From contig NC_042507.1 of the NCBI RefSeq assembly GCF_003054445.1, positions 620,001 to 684,000 of the forward strand: a stretch of 64,000 nt of DNA. Direction: 5' to 3'. Of this stretch, positions 38,001-45,587 are shown piece after piece (positions within the stretch are counted from its first letter, which is position 1; each line of letters begins with the position of its first letter). The notes below the pieces were generated by a model that made no database searches, was not told the DNA's origin, and worked only from the letters and a program-made list of their open reading frames with translations. This DNA comes from Pichia kudriavzevii (lineage: Eukaryota > Ascomycota > Pichiomycetes > Pichiales > Pichiaceae). Both the position numbers and the translations under genes were made by a program.

Positions 38001-39797
38001 AGTGCAACGTTCCCTTCTAACTGGGAAGGCCAATTTGAGGGATTACAAAAGATGATAATGATTGGATTAAGATCGTCCAATGCCTATGAGCCAACTTTAA
38101 AAATGATGCAGAAATTAAATCAGTTGGATAACTCGCAAATTATAGGGGAGGGTAAACATCGTGTTTTATTAGTATTAATGGCCAATATGCCTAGATTTCT
38201 ACATGCATACACAACCAAAAGATTTCCGGAAGATGTTGTTAGTGCTGCAAATTCTCTAAGCGCCATGGCCGATAAAAACGAAATTATAGGTTTATCCAGG
38301 ATTATTGATTCTTTGGTGAAGAAAAGGTTTAGAAACAAGGAAGATTTCGTTAGTCAAGTTACGAATATCTTGAAACGATTTTATTTCCCAAGATTTGCAC
38401 CTGAGGTTTTGATATTTCTTCTTGGGCTCTTATTAAATAAAACGGGTTGGATTAAAGTGGAAATTATGGATTTTCTAAAACATATTTTTAGGATAGTTGA
38501 CTTGACAGCGCCTGAATTCACTGGCTTAGGTGCTGATTTGGTTTCCCCCTTACTAAGACTTATCCCAACAGATTATGTCAATCAAGCTTTAGAGGTGCTT
38601 GATCTAGCTACCTCAATTACGGCGTCACCATATGATAAACAGTATCTAATGGTTTTGACGGGCAATCCAATAAAGAAATATGATCATGAAAACCTTGTTA
38701 CGCTTTTTGGCGTTCCTGAAGAGAGTGGATGGTCAGTTCCTATGCCAGGCGTGAGGACAGCTATTACAAGAAACAATATATATTCGGTTTATTCTACTTG
38801 TGTCAACAACATCGAAGATGATACGAAAGAATTGTTGAATGGTGAGATGAATCCACTAAATATCAGCGATAATGCTTCAGCTAAGAATGAAAATGATCTA
38901 GTCGATGAGAATGAATTGAATAAGGGATTTGATAGGTCTATGCAATTGTCGGAAGCACCTCGTCTTTCTGCCGAATCACAGTATGTCCAATACAATCCCT
39001 TATCTCCTGAACTTCAAAAGCAAGTGAATAAACATCACCAGCAACAAGAACATTATAACAACGATAATATGTCGGTGACAGAGAAGGATTCTTTAAGCAA
39101 TATGTTAGCAACTTTGGAAACTCTAGATTCATTTTTCACCAAAGATGGCCAAGAAATTAAGGGAGGGTTTGAGCATCAATATGCAAGTTCAGTTGATACC
39201 AGATCCACAAGCACTACAAGTAACACTGAGAGATGGGGATACGACTTTGAACTGGGCTCACCCAAATTGGAACACACACCAGTACAGTTTGACTCTACGG
39301 CATCGTTTAGAACTTTATTGGCTGATGTAAAATCCCCAGTCAGTGACTCCTTGTCATCTCCTAGAAGTTCATCCTTAATTGGTAGAGGGAAGAAAAATAG
39401 TAGAGGCTCAATCCATGCTGTTGTTGAGCCACTGAAATTAGCTAGAGACATCACCAAGGATCCTATCGTCAATGGTGCCTTAATTACCGAGTCTAACAAT
39501 GAAAATGAAGAACAATCCGATGCTTTGTTTGGATTTGATCTATTAAGGCAGACCAACAAAACACGTAGACGGTCTACACGGTTCACCACGTCCCTTGGAA
39601 ATGAATCCAACGGTGGTAACATGCTATTAAAGAACAGTCCAATATCACCGAGAAATCCAAGGTCTCCTAGACATACAAACATTAATAGCAGAAGTAAGTT
39701 CAGGAGTTATGCTGCATCGTACAGGAGAAGTTCTCGAGCGCCATACAGTCCAAGTGAAAGTATGAGAACAGACAGCCCACGATCTAATATATCGTAA
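32094..39797 (+). CDS. TAO3: Tao3/Pag1, Furry-family scaffold of the RAM network
   Basis: The product has 2567 residues; yeast Tao3 has 2376. Furry/Mor2/Tao3 proteins are giant HEAT-like scaffolds that activate the NDR kinase Cbk1 for polarised growth, cell separation and Ace2 control. The first ~180 residues are disordered and acidic. The Furry N-terminal domain then begins (YTLNIVVRQFTKFAERKLNLCL, then DPMFDRIISSLGYIARRTPKRVTDAVMNWRRGKS). Helical repeats continue to about residue 2230. The C-terminal ~330 residues are Ser/Arg/Asn-rich with many SP sites (PISPRNPRSPRH, SLSSPRSSSL) and are probably phosphorylated. Start ATG at 32094. It is 271 bases downstream of the previous gene. Confidence 0.93.
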   Translation: MDHDYYAQSDYKFGDYQSSNIIEIPDISMSDAMESNTIRDQTTSDAPAPSSLQHHVYNMDTENGVLDLDQIERFEAANAVSSATIVDHGIGLEWNSVPHKASATNNFSTTYTNENRSDEKLNLHHEIDGLEDDNVDHADRTEFQTPTHSSTQQLSSNISVNNSYNYKNGQTPSYTLNIVVRQFTKFAERKLNLCLNSSPLNQEPNIAEILSEGVDPMFDRIISSLGYIARRTPKRVTDAVMNWRRGKSELRDMARKIFERDSTAYKEFFTRNKTQGTHRRTSSKAKNSSDMPRLSMQEKNRSELFDQYQKSELTYIQADRQFTISTFILWRVLIEVIKQTPSSTLMEDTGLEEIMYNYLRSIDPYLVSTSLIHSANWNLLSELIGQMSEKSFLSVSDRFIADLEKFPTGFTTGNSFSEASLNLLIHGMRYLQFSNSSLERFEEGADFIKSIAKFFYRCENENIFLSYCDVLNQLLLSLAGTLTAEVNHPTWVDAIKVIYTKAMSISNSNLTKYWGSSITLVVTALSVGPKEMFEEKWKSIVDVIIKRMKPKSSLSEKLVVMTCVSRLLWAYLFRYQDTLNAKQRTMETLANLLFLNIQKKQQWLTEDALLIQSVVQIFRAMAYSQLNFTLENIFIPFLKPSFNNATYEIVNHEKLILCIRAYCCILSDYYNHEKPPYPTDFVIQNSLDPLEFSNTIVDKVFHNDLSNYQVHEEISSIFIKVLFLLESHCGCKILDFQSKNTSAPQTPLSATSGSSLHQRIASLTNFHSGDDASYKNTELFTTAITCISWCANTSNSAEYRKIIELLVKNSIYENETTAQFCIDALKILVCKKNPSVVLTTFASVAFCLDEKASNSFDAAYLLSENYVKLLEVYLEVLQSWLDSLTEIEEHDTEEQANTMYNVNHGFIQEEIKETKKFETLELKNMATLIDDVEGNALFFLFSHDFRIRFLGCQMLRIVTQFDEAIYYLSIEDDVQVAKGHCRLPSKFAAESGTRVIEVLGSLSFVDVAKNKVTQFSEAELKRYTKLAASDKKNTIVKLAESSHGVDAALWFKIFEDILRTLVRNCPIQIAIARSHSCIRLVQFYDQIVRINSNGGTGVDNAVIWDYMLYLKIVCSSLTTTNEQRLHIPDLKATSPSASSIYAPLVKGHSRKKSQQLFTVQHQKITSARSIFKMTVPLLTTTNGRLRDALVEGLSCINVNIFKSFIDCIAPSIERWEIFANGGFSSDMVLKQEICCILSKVIYRFSKSNENYFDEDILQKLTLLLSNMLSVLSLDVSQVNFRYQRLRKYFSNMLETLQKDLLRLGEAGKWFSFPFRKKSFHFLLEWTGYGDKSSILVERYNSMKKGISAENDRLNLQASLEMQKHQLQLSAISCIACLCGSPVTEDGDSVDLSSMFGWFDSLFKTHNEKISSLARGALLDLLLVNGTVKDIFTIIIKKCYTHDSALGNYFITLTEALVQGVEFEYEVYLPLALALFSSGSDNYNVRSSATVLLEFIEMKFYNTSNVSSYVDGVCCRSRIIYKRTLFQLSTYFATAHPEEKFRMISELTMLFNLVGSSPRRDLVAVLLPWVQTVDLDLNKGSNEIDNYLVVLSNFFDITMKYSHKIQNELEALWVALGTSNIGEGEGVQTIYDYIIANSLSLKNLAFIECSRQVIVSISTIPSKFSLIESLISNMQPKSMIPFEPEVSKILISEIEKHEFKGLPYVAKLSKLIQKNSSTTIPAFSLGELSLIFLADLILIPNEKVSENLTLLLHLSISLLDHQLFLVQDQAATLVIHLIHEYGDASSDAGQKVINKLRKSDHSNNLWSYSDLASMKNKGRIPESMDSLVRDILKVFETKIPTIQKDWSIMAIKWATTCKVMHLASRSFQVFRCLISFLDQTMLKDMLSCLTNTISDGNSGIQGFSMQILMTLNAITSELYSEQLIAFPQLFWSSVASLTTVHEHEFIEVLSTLSKFISKIDFNSPETVNCLSATFPSNWEGQFEGLQKMIMIGLRSSNAYEPTLKMMQKLNQLDNSQIIGEGKHRVLLVLMANMPRFLHAYTTKRFPEDVVSAANSLSAMADKNEIIGLSRIIDSLVKKRFRNKEDFVSQVTNILKRFYFPRFAPEVLIFLLGLLLNKTGWIKVEIMDFLKHIFRIVDLTAPEFTGLGADLVSPLLRLIPTDYVNQALEVLDLATSITASPYDKQYLMVLTGNPIKKYDHENLVTLFGVPEESGWSVPMPGVRTAITRNNIYSVYSTCVNNIEDDTKELLNGEMNPLNISDNASAKNENDLVDENELNKGFDRSMQLSEAPRLSAESQYVQYNPLSPELQKQVNKHHQQQEHYNNDNMSVTEKDSLSNMLATLETLDSFFTKDGQEIKGGFEHQYASSVDTRSTSTTSNTERWGYDFELGSPKLEHTPVQFDSTASFRTLLADVKSPVSDSLSSPRSSSLIGRGKKNSRGSIHAVVEPLKLARDITKDPIVNGALITESNNENEEQSDALFGFDLLRQTNKTRRRSTRFTTSLGNESNGGNMLLKNSPISPRNPRSPRHTNINSRSKFRSYAASYRRSSRAPYSPSESMRTDSPRSNIS

Positions 39798-40330
39798 TAC
39801 CCATCCCTATTGTATAAAAGCTCTACAATATAGGTGTATATCAGAAAAGTAGGTCAATATGTAATGCAAACATACCTCTTCTATTAGGCATGACTACTCT
39901 TTGTTTTTTTTTTCTGCTGCAACCTTTTATGCGAGGAGACAATAATAACGGCTTTGAACGGTTTTGATCGGCGGGTCTAATTTCAACGGAATTATTTGAC
40001 GCATACAAGGCTTCTCCCTACGAAATTGTGAGCAGGAGTCGCCTATAAACCGGGAGTTTAAGGCTTCTTGTCGAGTGTTTCGGTTTGCATGTTTGTAGGT
40101 AGAAGTAGAACGTAGAAGAGAAGTTGTATTTAGAAGAGAAGGGGAAAGACCCATACAGAAAAACCGCAGCGCCAAGTAGGGGAAGATCGCCTGCGTAACT
40201 GGTAACGCAGGCTAGTTCGGTTTTTTTCTGATTGGGTTTTGTTTCATGCCATCACCGGATCGTCTCTTTGAAAGCAAATAGATGGCGATATTACTCTAAC
40301 GTGGTGTCTTTTTAGGAGCGGGAAAGCAGC
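39798..40330. other. TAO3-PSY4 intergenic region, 533 bases
   Basis: It contains a T-rich stretch at 39904-39911, the near-perfect palindrome at 40189-40212 and a T-run at about 40221-40227. Open frames here have no recognisable protein features. Confidence 0.45.
40189..40212. repeat. 24-bp near-palindrome upstream of PSY4-like gene
   Basis: Arms GCCTGCGTAACT and GGTAACGCAGGC are reverse complements at 10 of 12 positions with no loop. The dyad is about 120-140 bases upstream of the ATG at 40331, a plausible position for a dimeric activator site. Confidence 0.75.
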
Positions 40331-41248
40331 ATGGTCACACAGCCGGATGTTTCCTTGGTAAACAAGAAACGAGAAGAAGAAAAGGAGGGTTCGAGATTTG
40401 ACTTTAGACAACACCTAATATATTCCACCAAAATACGACATTTGGTTGGCATAGATTTGGAGGGATTCTTCCTTACGGTTCTATCCGAGAAAACGTACAT
40501 CAAGGACCATTACGTGTACGGGGTTTCTGATTGGTGCGTTGTTGTCCCTCAGATCTGTGGGTTAATAAGAAGAATTATAAAGGATGTGTTTAAAGTGGAC
40601 ATGAATTACGAATTTTTCCAGTATTGGAGAGATCCCAAGAACGGAAAGCGGGGGCAAACCATTGAAGGGCTGGTACAATTCATAGAAAACAAACTATCAA
40701 CCACTTTCAGAGATTCTCCACCCTTTACGGTAGTGCCTTTTATTCAGAATCTTTTACTGCTGAATGACTTAGTGGAATACCAACCTGTAGAAAATGACGA
40801 ACCGGCTCTATATTGTGGCGTGAAACATTATAAAAAAATTGTCAACGACCTGGTATTTGGAACAAAGATAGAGATTGACGTCACCAACCCGTATTATAGG
40901 GAGAGCGTTGATGAGCCAGAAACACCAGTAGATAACGATGATACTTACTTGGAAATAAACCAGAAAAGGGAAACGGACGAGCCAGTTACGACATTAGAAC
41001 AGGATTTTATTTGCAAGAATTCCACAAACGCAGTAAAGTACCTATTGGCTTTAATCTCCATAATATCTGTGGAGAGTAATTTAGAGCAAGTGCAGAATGA
41101 CTTGAAGAGCTACAATTCGTGCAACAACATAGTTCCATACACGAAGGATTCGAAAACATCTGATACTTTGAATGATATGACCACTCATATCAAATTGGAG
41201 AAAATATCCTGGTTTGAACCAAACATGATTCAAAAGCGAAAACCATGA
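40331..41248 (+). CDS. PSY4: Psy4-like regulatory subunit of protein phosphatase 4 (PPP4R2 family)
   Basis: The product has 305 residues; yeast Psy4 has 441. PPP4R2/Psy4 joins Pph3 and Psy2 in PP4, which dephosphorylates gamma-H2A and Rad53 during recovery from DNA damage. The part resembling the family is about residues 70-180: an all-helical segment (WCVVVPQICGLIRRIIKDVF), then DSPPFTVVPFIQNLLLLNDLVEYQ, then YCGVKHYKKIVNDLV. This follows the PFTIQRLCELL...FLRGVEKNV order of human PPP4R2. The acidic, variable C-terminal part (DEPETPVDNDDTYLE) is also usual. Identification is by motif order only. Start ATG at 40331. Confidence 0.6.
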   Translation: MVTQPDVSLVNKKREEEKEGSRFDFRQHLIYSTKIRHLVGIDLEGFFLTVLSEKTYIKDHYVYGVSDWCVVVPQICGLIRRIIKDVFKVDMNYEFFQYWRDPKNGKRGQTIEGLVQFIENKLSTTFRDSPPFTVVPFIQNLLLLNDLVEYQPVENDEPALYCGVKHYKKIVNDLVFGTKIEIDVTNPYYRESVDEPETPVDNDDTYLEINQKRETDEPVTTLEQDFICKNSTNAVKYLLALISIISVESNLEQVQNDLKSYNSCNNIVPYTKDSKTSDTLNDMTTHIKLEKISWFEPNMIQKRKP

Positions 41249-41368
41249 AAGTACAGGACTAGATTGAAACTCCAATTAATTAGACTTTGTGAAGTTAAAC
41301 AGTAGGATAGGTAGATATTATTTACTTAAAATTATTGAAATTTAACTATAAAATTAAACTCAGCGCAT

Positions 41369-42018
41369 TTATTTAGCGTTAGAGTTCATCTTTCTCTTAC
41401 CACCTGGAGTGATAGCAGCATTAACGAATCTCTTGGTGTACAATAATCTCTTGTATGCTCTACCCTTTGGTTTCTTTGGCTTTTCTTGCTTCTCAACCTT
41501 TGGAGTTTGAGACTTAACTTTACCTGCTCTGGCTAAGGAACCGTGAACTTTACCCTATATCAAAATATTATTAAATGTAAAAAGTTAGTACGTGTTCTCA
41601 AGATTTCCATCTTAACACAACATAAAAGAAAACACCTCGAGATTATTTGAAAGCTCTGATTTGGAAATAAAACATAGCAAAACCTGAAGCTCATTATCTC
41701 ATGAAAAAAACGTAAAATCGATTTTTCAAAATAAGAACTTTGCCCTTGGAAGGATAATTTGTATGGCTCCTTTCAAATAGTTGTTGCCATCGTTCAATAA
41801 TAAAGGATCTATAACGTTATGTCAGACTGTCCTTTTGGACAACTCATTGGTATAAAAACTCTATTGAGTCAGTATTACTACCACTATCAATATTTATTCT
41901 TCTTTTCTAATCAATAAATCATTCCATGTTGTTCAACCTCCTAATATTTCGTTCATACTCCAAATACTGAGCGCAAATAAAAGTGTTCCTCCGTGTGTCG
42001 TCACCAGGTACATACCAT
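41369..42018 (-). CDS. RPS30: 40S ribosomal protein eS30 (spliced)
   Basis: Two exons: ATG alone at 42016-42018, then 41369-41554, joined across a 461-base intron. The product has 62 residues and begins [14 protein letters not shown], continues [20 protein letters not shown] and ends [11 protein letters not shown], matching eS30 (63 residues in S. cerevisiae). The splice signals are canonical: GTATGT at 42015-42010, TACTAAC at 41590-41584, and TATAG before GGT at 41554. As in S. cerevisiae there is no ubiquitin-like fusion, unlike animal FAU. Convergent with PSY4, with a promoter squeezed into 226 bases upstream that holds a CACGTG box. Confidence 0.95.
41555..42015 (-). other. Spliceosomal intron of RPS30
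   Basis: 461 bases, GTATGT...TACTAAC...TATAG. The branch point is about 30 bases from the 3' splice site. It splits the gene directly after the initiator codon. No convincing C/D or H/ACA snoRNA was found inside. Confidence 0.92.
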
Positions 42019-42233
42019 GTTGTATATTTAAGTTTGTTGATCAGAATAATGGAAGCAACCCCAAAACACCTTGAAACTCTGGAGAAAACTGTGCCTTCAC
42101 TTGTAGATTCTCATCCCCCTCAGAGGGAGAGAGTAAATGTGGAGGGCAAGGCAGTTCGCGTCTCCGGAAAAGAATACGAAAAAAAAAGGGTTAGCAAGCT
42201 CCTCTCTATAAACCGGCAAACCCTCTCCAAGCG

Positions 42234-42239
42234 CACGTG
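42234..42239. promoter_or_regulatory. CACGTG box (Cbf1-type) upstream of RPS30
   Basis: CACGTG lies about 216 bases upstream of the RPS30 ATG and only 5 bases past the stop of the next gene. Cbf1 sites are common in ribosomal protein promoters of non-Saccharomyces yeasts. Assignment to RPS30 is inference. Confidence 0.45.
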
Positions 42240-42244
42240 ACCCG

Positions 42245-42826
42245 CTAGGCCAGTTTGATTGTGTAAACTATGAACAATGAGGAGATGATAACAATTCCAA
42301 GAAATACCAATAGCTGGAACGGTAATCCACTCTCAAAGATATCTGGGACATTGCTGAGACACTGGAAGATACGAATGTAACGGATCGTCCCCGTTGCTAG
42401 GATTGAAAGGGAGATGCTGAAAATAAATGCGGATATGGGTCTGGAAAACTTCTCAACGGTGTGTCGACAGCTGACCAACTGATTGAATATATCCTTCTCA
42501 TACGAGTCTTTTAAATGTTGGATTGTTTCTATTTGTGTTACAGGTGCAATGACCACGTATTTCGCTAGTTGAAGTAAAAGTAGTGCAAGGATGATCAAGT
42601 TTAAGGAAGTTCGAATGTATGCTAAGGCCGTCCTCTCGTTAGACATGTGATCACGAGAGGGGTTACCCGCTGTAGTAATTCTGCTGCTTTTGACAATTAT
42701 ATCGACAATGTAGCAGCTTCCAGAATGCGTTTTTGGATTGCCAATTGGTTCAGGTGTCATCGAAAATGCCGGCTTATGGGCACTTGTTGATCCGCTTCTC
42801 AGTCTGCGGTTTATAGCTGGCTCCAT
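42245..42826 (-). CDS. DUF202 family membrane protein
   Basis: The product has 193 residues. A polar N-terminus (about 1-60) is followed by the DUF202 signature NERTALAYIRTSL (63-75), close to the usual NERTFLAWIRTSLAL. Three transmembrane segments are predicted by eye, at about 75-94, 129-148 and 170-190. DUF202 is also found in Vtc1 and in bacterial YidH-type proteins; its biochemical role outside VTC is not known. Vtc1 itself is shorter (about 129 residues), so this is more likely one of the uncharacterised fungal DUF202 proteins. Start ATG at 42826. Confidence 0.8.
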   Translation of the reverse strand: MEPAINRRLRSGSTSAHKPAFSMTPEPIGNPKTHSGSCYIVDIIVKSSRITTAGNPSRDHMSNERTALAYIRTSLNLIILALLLLQLAKYVVIAPVTQIETIQHLKDSYEKDIFNQLVSCRHTVEKFSRPISAFIFSISLSILATGTIRYIRIFQCLSNVPDIFESGLPFQLLVFLGIVIISSLFIVYTIKLA

Positions 42827-43065
42827 TATACCCGATTCCCATCAACAAAGTACAGAGCACACCACACTGTCTTCACCTTCGAGCTGAAAGCTATACAATT
42901 ATAGTAGAAGACTTTACACTGTTCAGTTTACACCTAGAATTTAAACTTAGACACCCCACCCTTCAGAATTCCCCAGTCTCATTTTTTTTTTAAACGTCTC
43001 TCTTATCGGTCGAAAAGTTGTCCTCTATCGGTTTACACATGCGTTACAAAATGGACCATCTAGTG

Positions 43066-43947
43066 CTATTTTTTGATGTTGATCATTTCGTCAAGCATAA
43101 CGGGCCCATGGAAGTCTGGGTCCTCGATCCTGTCCATACACCATTGTGCTACAGTCTTGGTTGATATAGTAGGCCGTACAATACCGTCCAAGGCGTTGAA
43201 AAGCAACTTGCTGTTCACCTCATTGAGGCCATCAAGAAACGTGCGCAATGATGACCTCATGGACATGTGTCCTTGAGTACCTTCACTGGGGTCATACATA
43301 AACCCAGGTCTTAGCAAAATCGGCCTCAAACGAGGCTGCAGTTGATATAGTTGATACTCTGCCTCTCTTTTGCTTTGGATATACCCAGAAGGAAGACCAG
43401 GAAACCCCCGATCTGCAGAGATATAGGCAAAGGCAGGCGGCTTATCACCCCTGTTGACGTCAATGAGCGTCTCGGCCAAAACTAAGGCGCTCTCTGTGTT
43501 GTATCTCTTGTAAGTCTTGTCAATCACCACATTTGGACCGGTCACGTCGTCAGTGGGGGTTTTCATCATGGGATTGGTAGTTTTGGTGCCGGGATTTGTT
43601 GTAAACAAACTACTGACAGTATTAATCAAGCCGTCCTCTGACCCAACTATTTTTTTATATGAATCATTCTCTAGTAGTATGCCGATAGAGTGAACAACCG
43701 CAGTGCAATCTTGCAGATCCCTCTCATAAGTCTCCGGAAAGAACACATTCCCCTGCTTCCACTTGACCTGTTCCATCCACGAATTGTCCTCTTGCGGATA
43801 GGGTCTTGGCATTCGCCCCGACCCCGTTATCGACGTAACGTCAAACCCTCTCTTGACGGCATTCTCAACAATCCGTTTACCTAAAAAGCCCGTTCCTCCA
43901 AACACAACGAGCTTCTTCACAGCATTGGCAGTATTTGCAGCAGACAT
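43066..43947 (-). CDS. COQ11: Coq11, NAD(P)-binding atypical SDR protein of the CoQ synthome
   Basis: The product has 293 residues; yeast Coq11 (YLR290C) has 277. Coq11 associates with the mitochondrial coenzyme Q biosynthetic complex. A Rossmann nucleotide motif is near the N-terminus (VVFGGTGFLGKRIVENAVKR, about 14-33). VVHSIGILLENDSYKK then matches VVHSLGILLENENYKQ of yeast. AYISADRGFPGLPSGYIQSK corresponds to the active-site region of the SDR fold, and PILLRPGFMYDPSEG follows. The C-terminus (DRIEDPDFHGPVMLDEM) also aligns. The first 12 residues lack a strong presequence. Divergent from RPS28, 467 bases between starts. Confidence 0.93.
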   Translation of the reverse strand: MSAANTANAVKKLVVFGGTGFLGKRIVENAVKRGFDVTSITGSGRMPRPYPQEDNSWMEQVKWKQGNVFFPETYERDLQDCTAVVHSIGILLENDSYKKIVGSEDGLINTVSSLFTTNPGTKTTNPMMKTPTDDVTGPNVVIDKTYKRYNTESALVLAETLIDVNRGDKPPAFAYISADRGFPGLPSGYIQSKREAEYQLYQLQPRLRPILLRPGFMYDPSEGTQGHMSMRSSLRTFLDGLNEVNSKLLFNALDGIVRPTISTKTVAQWCMDRIEDPDFHGPVMLDEMINIKK

Positions 43948-44109
43948 TGTAGATATAGTTACCCAGATAATAGTGTCAATGGTGTTTCATTAACCACTGT
44001 CAATGCTTTCCCCTATATAGACCCTTCCCTCTCCTTACATTGTGTCAGCCTAAATTGCCCTCCCTCTTATTACGCCAAAAAATAGTGTATTTCATCAATT
44101 AGCCGTCTC

Positions 44110-44122
44110 CGACGCGTCGGTG
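44110..44122. promoter_or_regulatory. CGACGCGTCGGTG element, COQ11-RPS28 divergent region
   Basis: The 13-mer contains a 10-bp CpG-dense palindrome around ACGCGT. At this site the palindrome extends to 12 bases (44109-44120). The identical 13-mer occurs at 62509-62521 between ECM33 and VPS13. It is about 165 bases upstream of COQ11 and 295 bases upstream of RPS28. Confidence 0.5.
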
Positions 44123-44414
44123 CAATGGCTTGTTCAAGGAACTTTTCCCCTTCTTTTTTGCTAAACACAAAGTCGCAGGGGTTACCCGGTTTCTTGCGGC
44201 GACGCGCAAAACTTTCAACTGCAAACACGATTTTTCCCCCTCGTTTTTCAATGCGTCCCAGCCATGAGCCTCCGATGTACTCGTCTCCGCGAGGTGCTCG
44301 CTCTCGCAGGTAACTCATTTCCAACACAAGTGAAAAAACTTTGTCTGGAAAGTGTACCCTATTGACCACAACTTCTTGGATCTACTTGAATCACATAGAT
44401 AACATATATACAAG

Positions 44415-45014
44415 ATGGTATGTATTCACTAGACAGCTACGCAGAGCTGTGAGGAGAAATCCTTGCAGTGTGTGTTACATGGGATGAAGAAGCAGTTTTG
44501 CAGCAGGTGGCAAGTTACACCTTTAAAGGCAGTCCAATTGCCAGTCAATAACAGAGAACCGGCCATTTGGGGATCTCCTGCGTACTTTAACGCGGGACCA
44601 ATTTGCTCTGGCGGGGTTTGGCGCCGACTGGAACCGCTGGAGCTTATATTGTCCTCTCATGAACTGGCTCTACACTAGTGTTAATTTCCACTTGAAAAAG
44701 AAGAAGAAAAAAAACGAATAATTGAATAAATCAAACCTTCAATATCCCAATTGGTTGTACTGTTCACCATACTAACATGAACCCAACTCTCCGTTACGTT
44801 TATTTTGTTACAGGATTCCAAGACTCCAGTTACTTTAGCAAAGGTTATTAAGGTTCTCGGTAGAACCGGTTCCAGAGGTGGTGTCACCCAAGTCAGAGTT
44901 GAATTCTTAGATGATACTTCCAGAACCATTGTCAGAAATGTCAAGGGTCCAGTCAGAGAAAACGACATTTTATGTTTAATGGAATCCGAAAGAGAAGCAA
45001 GAAGATTAAGATAA
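44415..45014 (+). CDS. RPS28: 40S ribosomal protein eS28 (spliced)
   Basis: Two exons: ATG alone at 44415-44417, then 44814-45014, across a 396-base intron. The product has 67 residues, the same as yeast Rps28. It begins [20 protein letters not shown], continues [18 protein letters not shown] and ends [16 protein letters not shown], virtually identical to the family. Splice signals are GTATGT at 44418, TACTAAC at 44770-44776 and TTACAG at the acceptor. In frame the second exon is open upstream into the intron, so an unspliced reading gives a false start. Confidence 0.97.
44418..44813 (+). other. Spliceosomal intron of RPS28
   Basis: 396 bases, GTATGT...TACTAAC...ACAG, with the branch point about 38 bases from the acceptor. 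Like the RPS30 intron it follows the initiator codon directly. Confidence 0.95.
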
Positions 45015-45587
45015 GTTTCTTACAATTTATACATTTCTACAGGTTTGTACGTCATTCTTAATTTAAACATCTCTACTCTCTAATATACAATCTATGTTAG
45101 CTCTTCCCCTTACCAGAAATGACTTGGTTGAGTGAATCAGTTTCTCTGATTTCTACATTTTGTTATTTACTTGGTTTTTATCTTCTTCAACATGGTAAAT
45201 GTAATTTTAATTTCTCTATTATAAAGCCCGCTCGCAGTCACGCTTGCCTATTTGGGAAACCAGAGAAAAGGCACACGCGAACAAAACCCCTCGCACCGCA
45301 CACGTGCGTTTGTTACTAACACATTTTTTTCGTTTCTTCCGTGTTTGTTCTTCTTTGTTTGCCTTTGCTCGCCTCTCTACAAATCGCTATTTTGATTTTT
45401 TGATAATCTCCTTGCCCGTGTGCTGGTTTCCCAATGGGGCAATTCTGTTGATTTCTAATTGTCCGCTACAGACTCAGTAGATAGGTTACGTTAAATTAAT
45501 ATTTGGTCCCCCCCCCCGGAATCGCAATTAGGACAACTTAATATATACATATATTTATGCTGGTGTCTCGATCCACGTGGTGGGAGT
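45015..45587. other. RPS28-GET4 convergent intergenic region, 573 bases
   Basis: It is unexpectedly promoter-like for a convergent region: TATAAAG at about 45223, a GC-rich block at 45228-45310 ending in CACACGTGCG, a TACTAAC at about 45315, a C10 run at 45508-45517 and a CCACGTGG near 45574. No protein is recognisable. A short non-coding RNA gene is possible but unproven. Confidence 0.45.

Noticed and set aside
39176-39682. 168-codon frame antisense to the TAO3 3' end
   Set aside because: TAO3 is a solid gene here, and the antisense frame is a by-product of its Ser/Arg-rich codons. The antisense frame at 788-1156 within DOA1 is rejected for the same reason.
41983-42240. 85-codon plus-strand frame over the RPS30 promoter and first exon
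   Set aside because: It begins at a non-ATG codon, overlaps RPS30 exon 1 on the other strand, and has no recognisable product.
44070-44369. 99-codon minus-strand frame between COQ11 and RPS28
   Set aside because: It lies in the short divergent promoter region, is very Arg-rich as expected from GC-rich promoter DNA, and matches nothing known to me.
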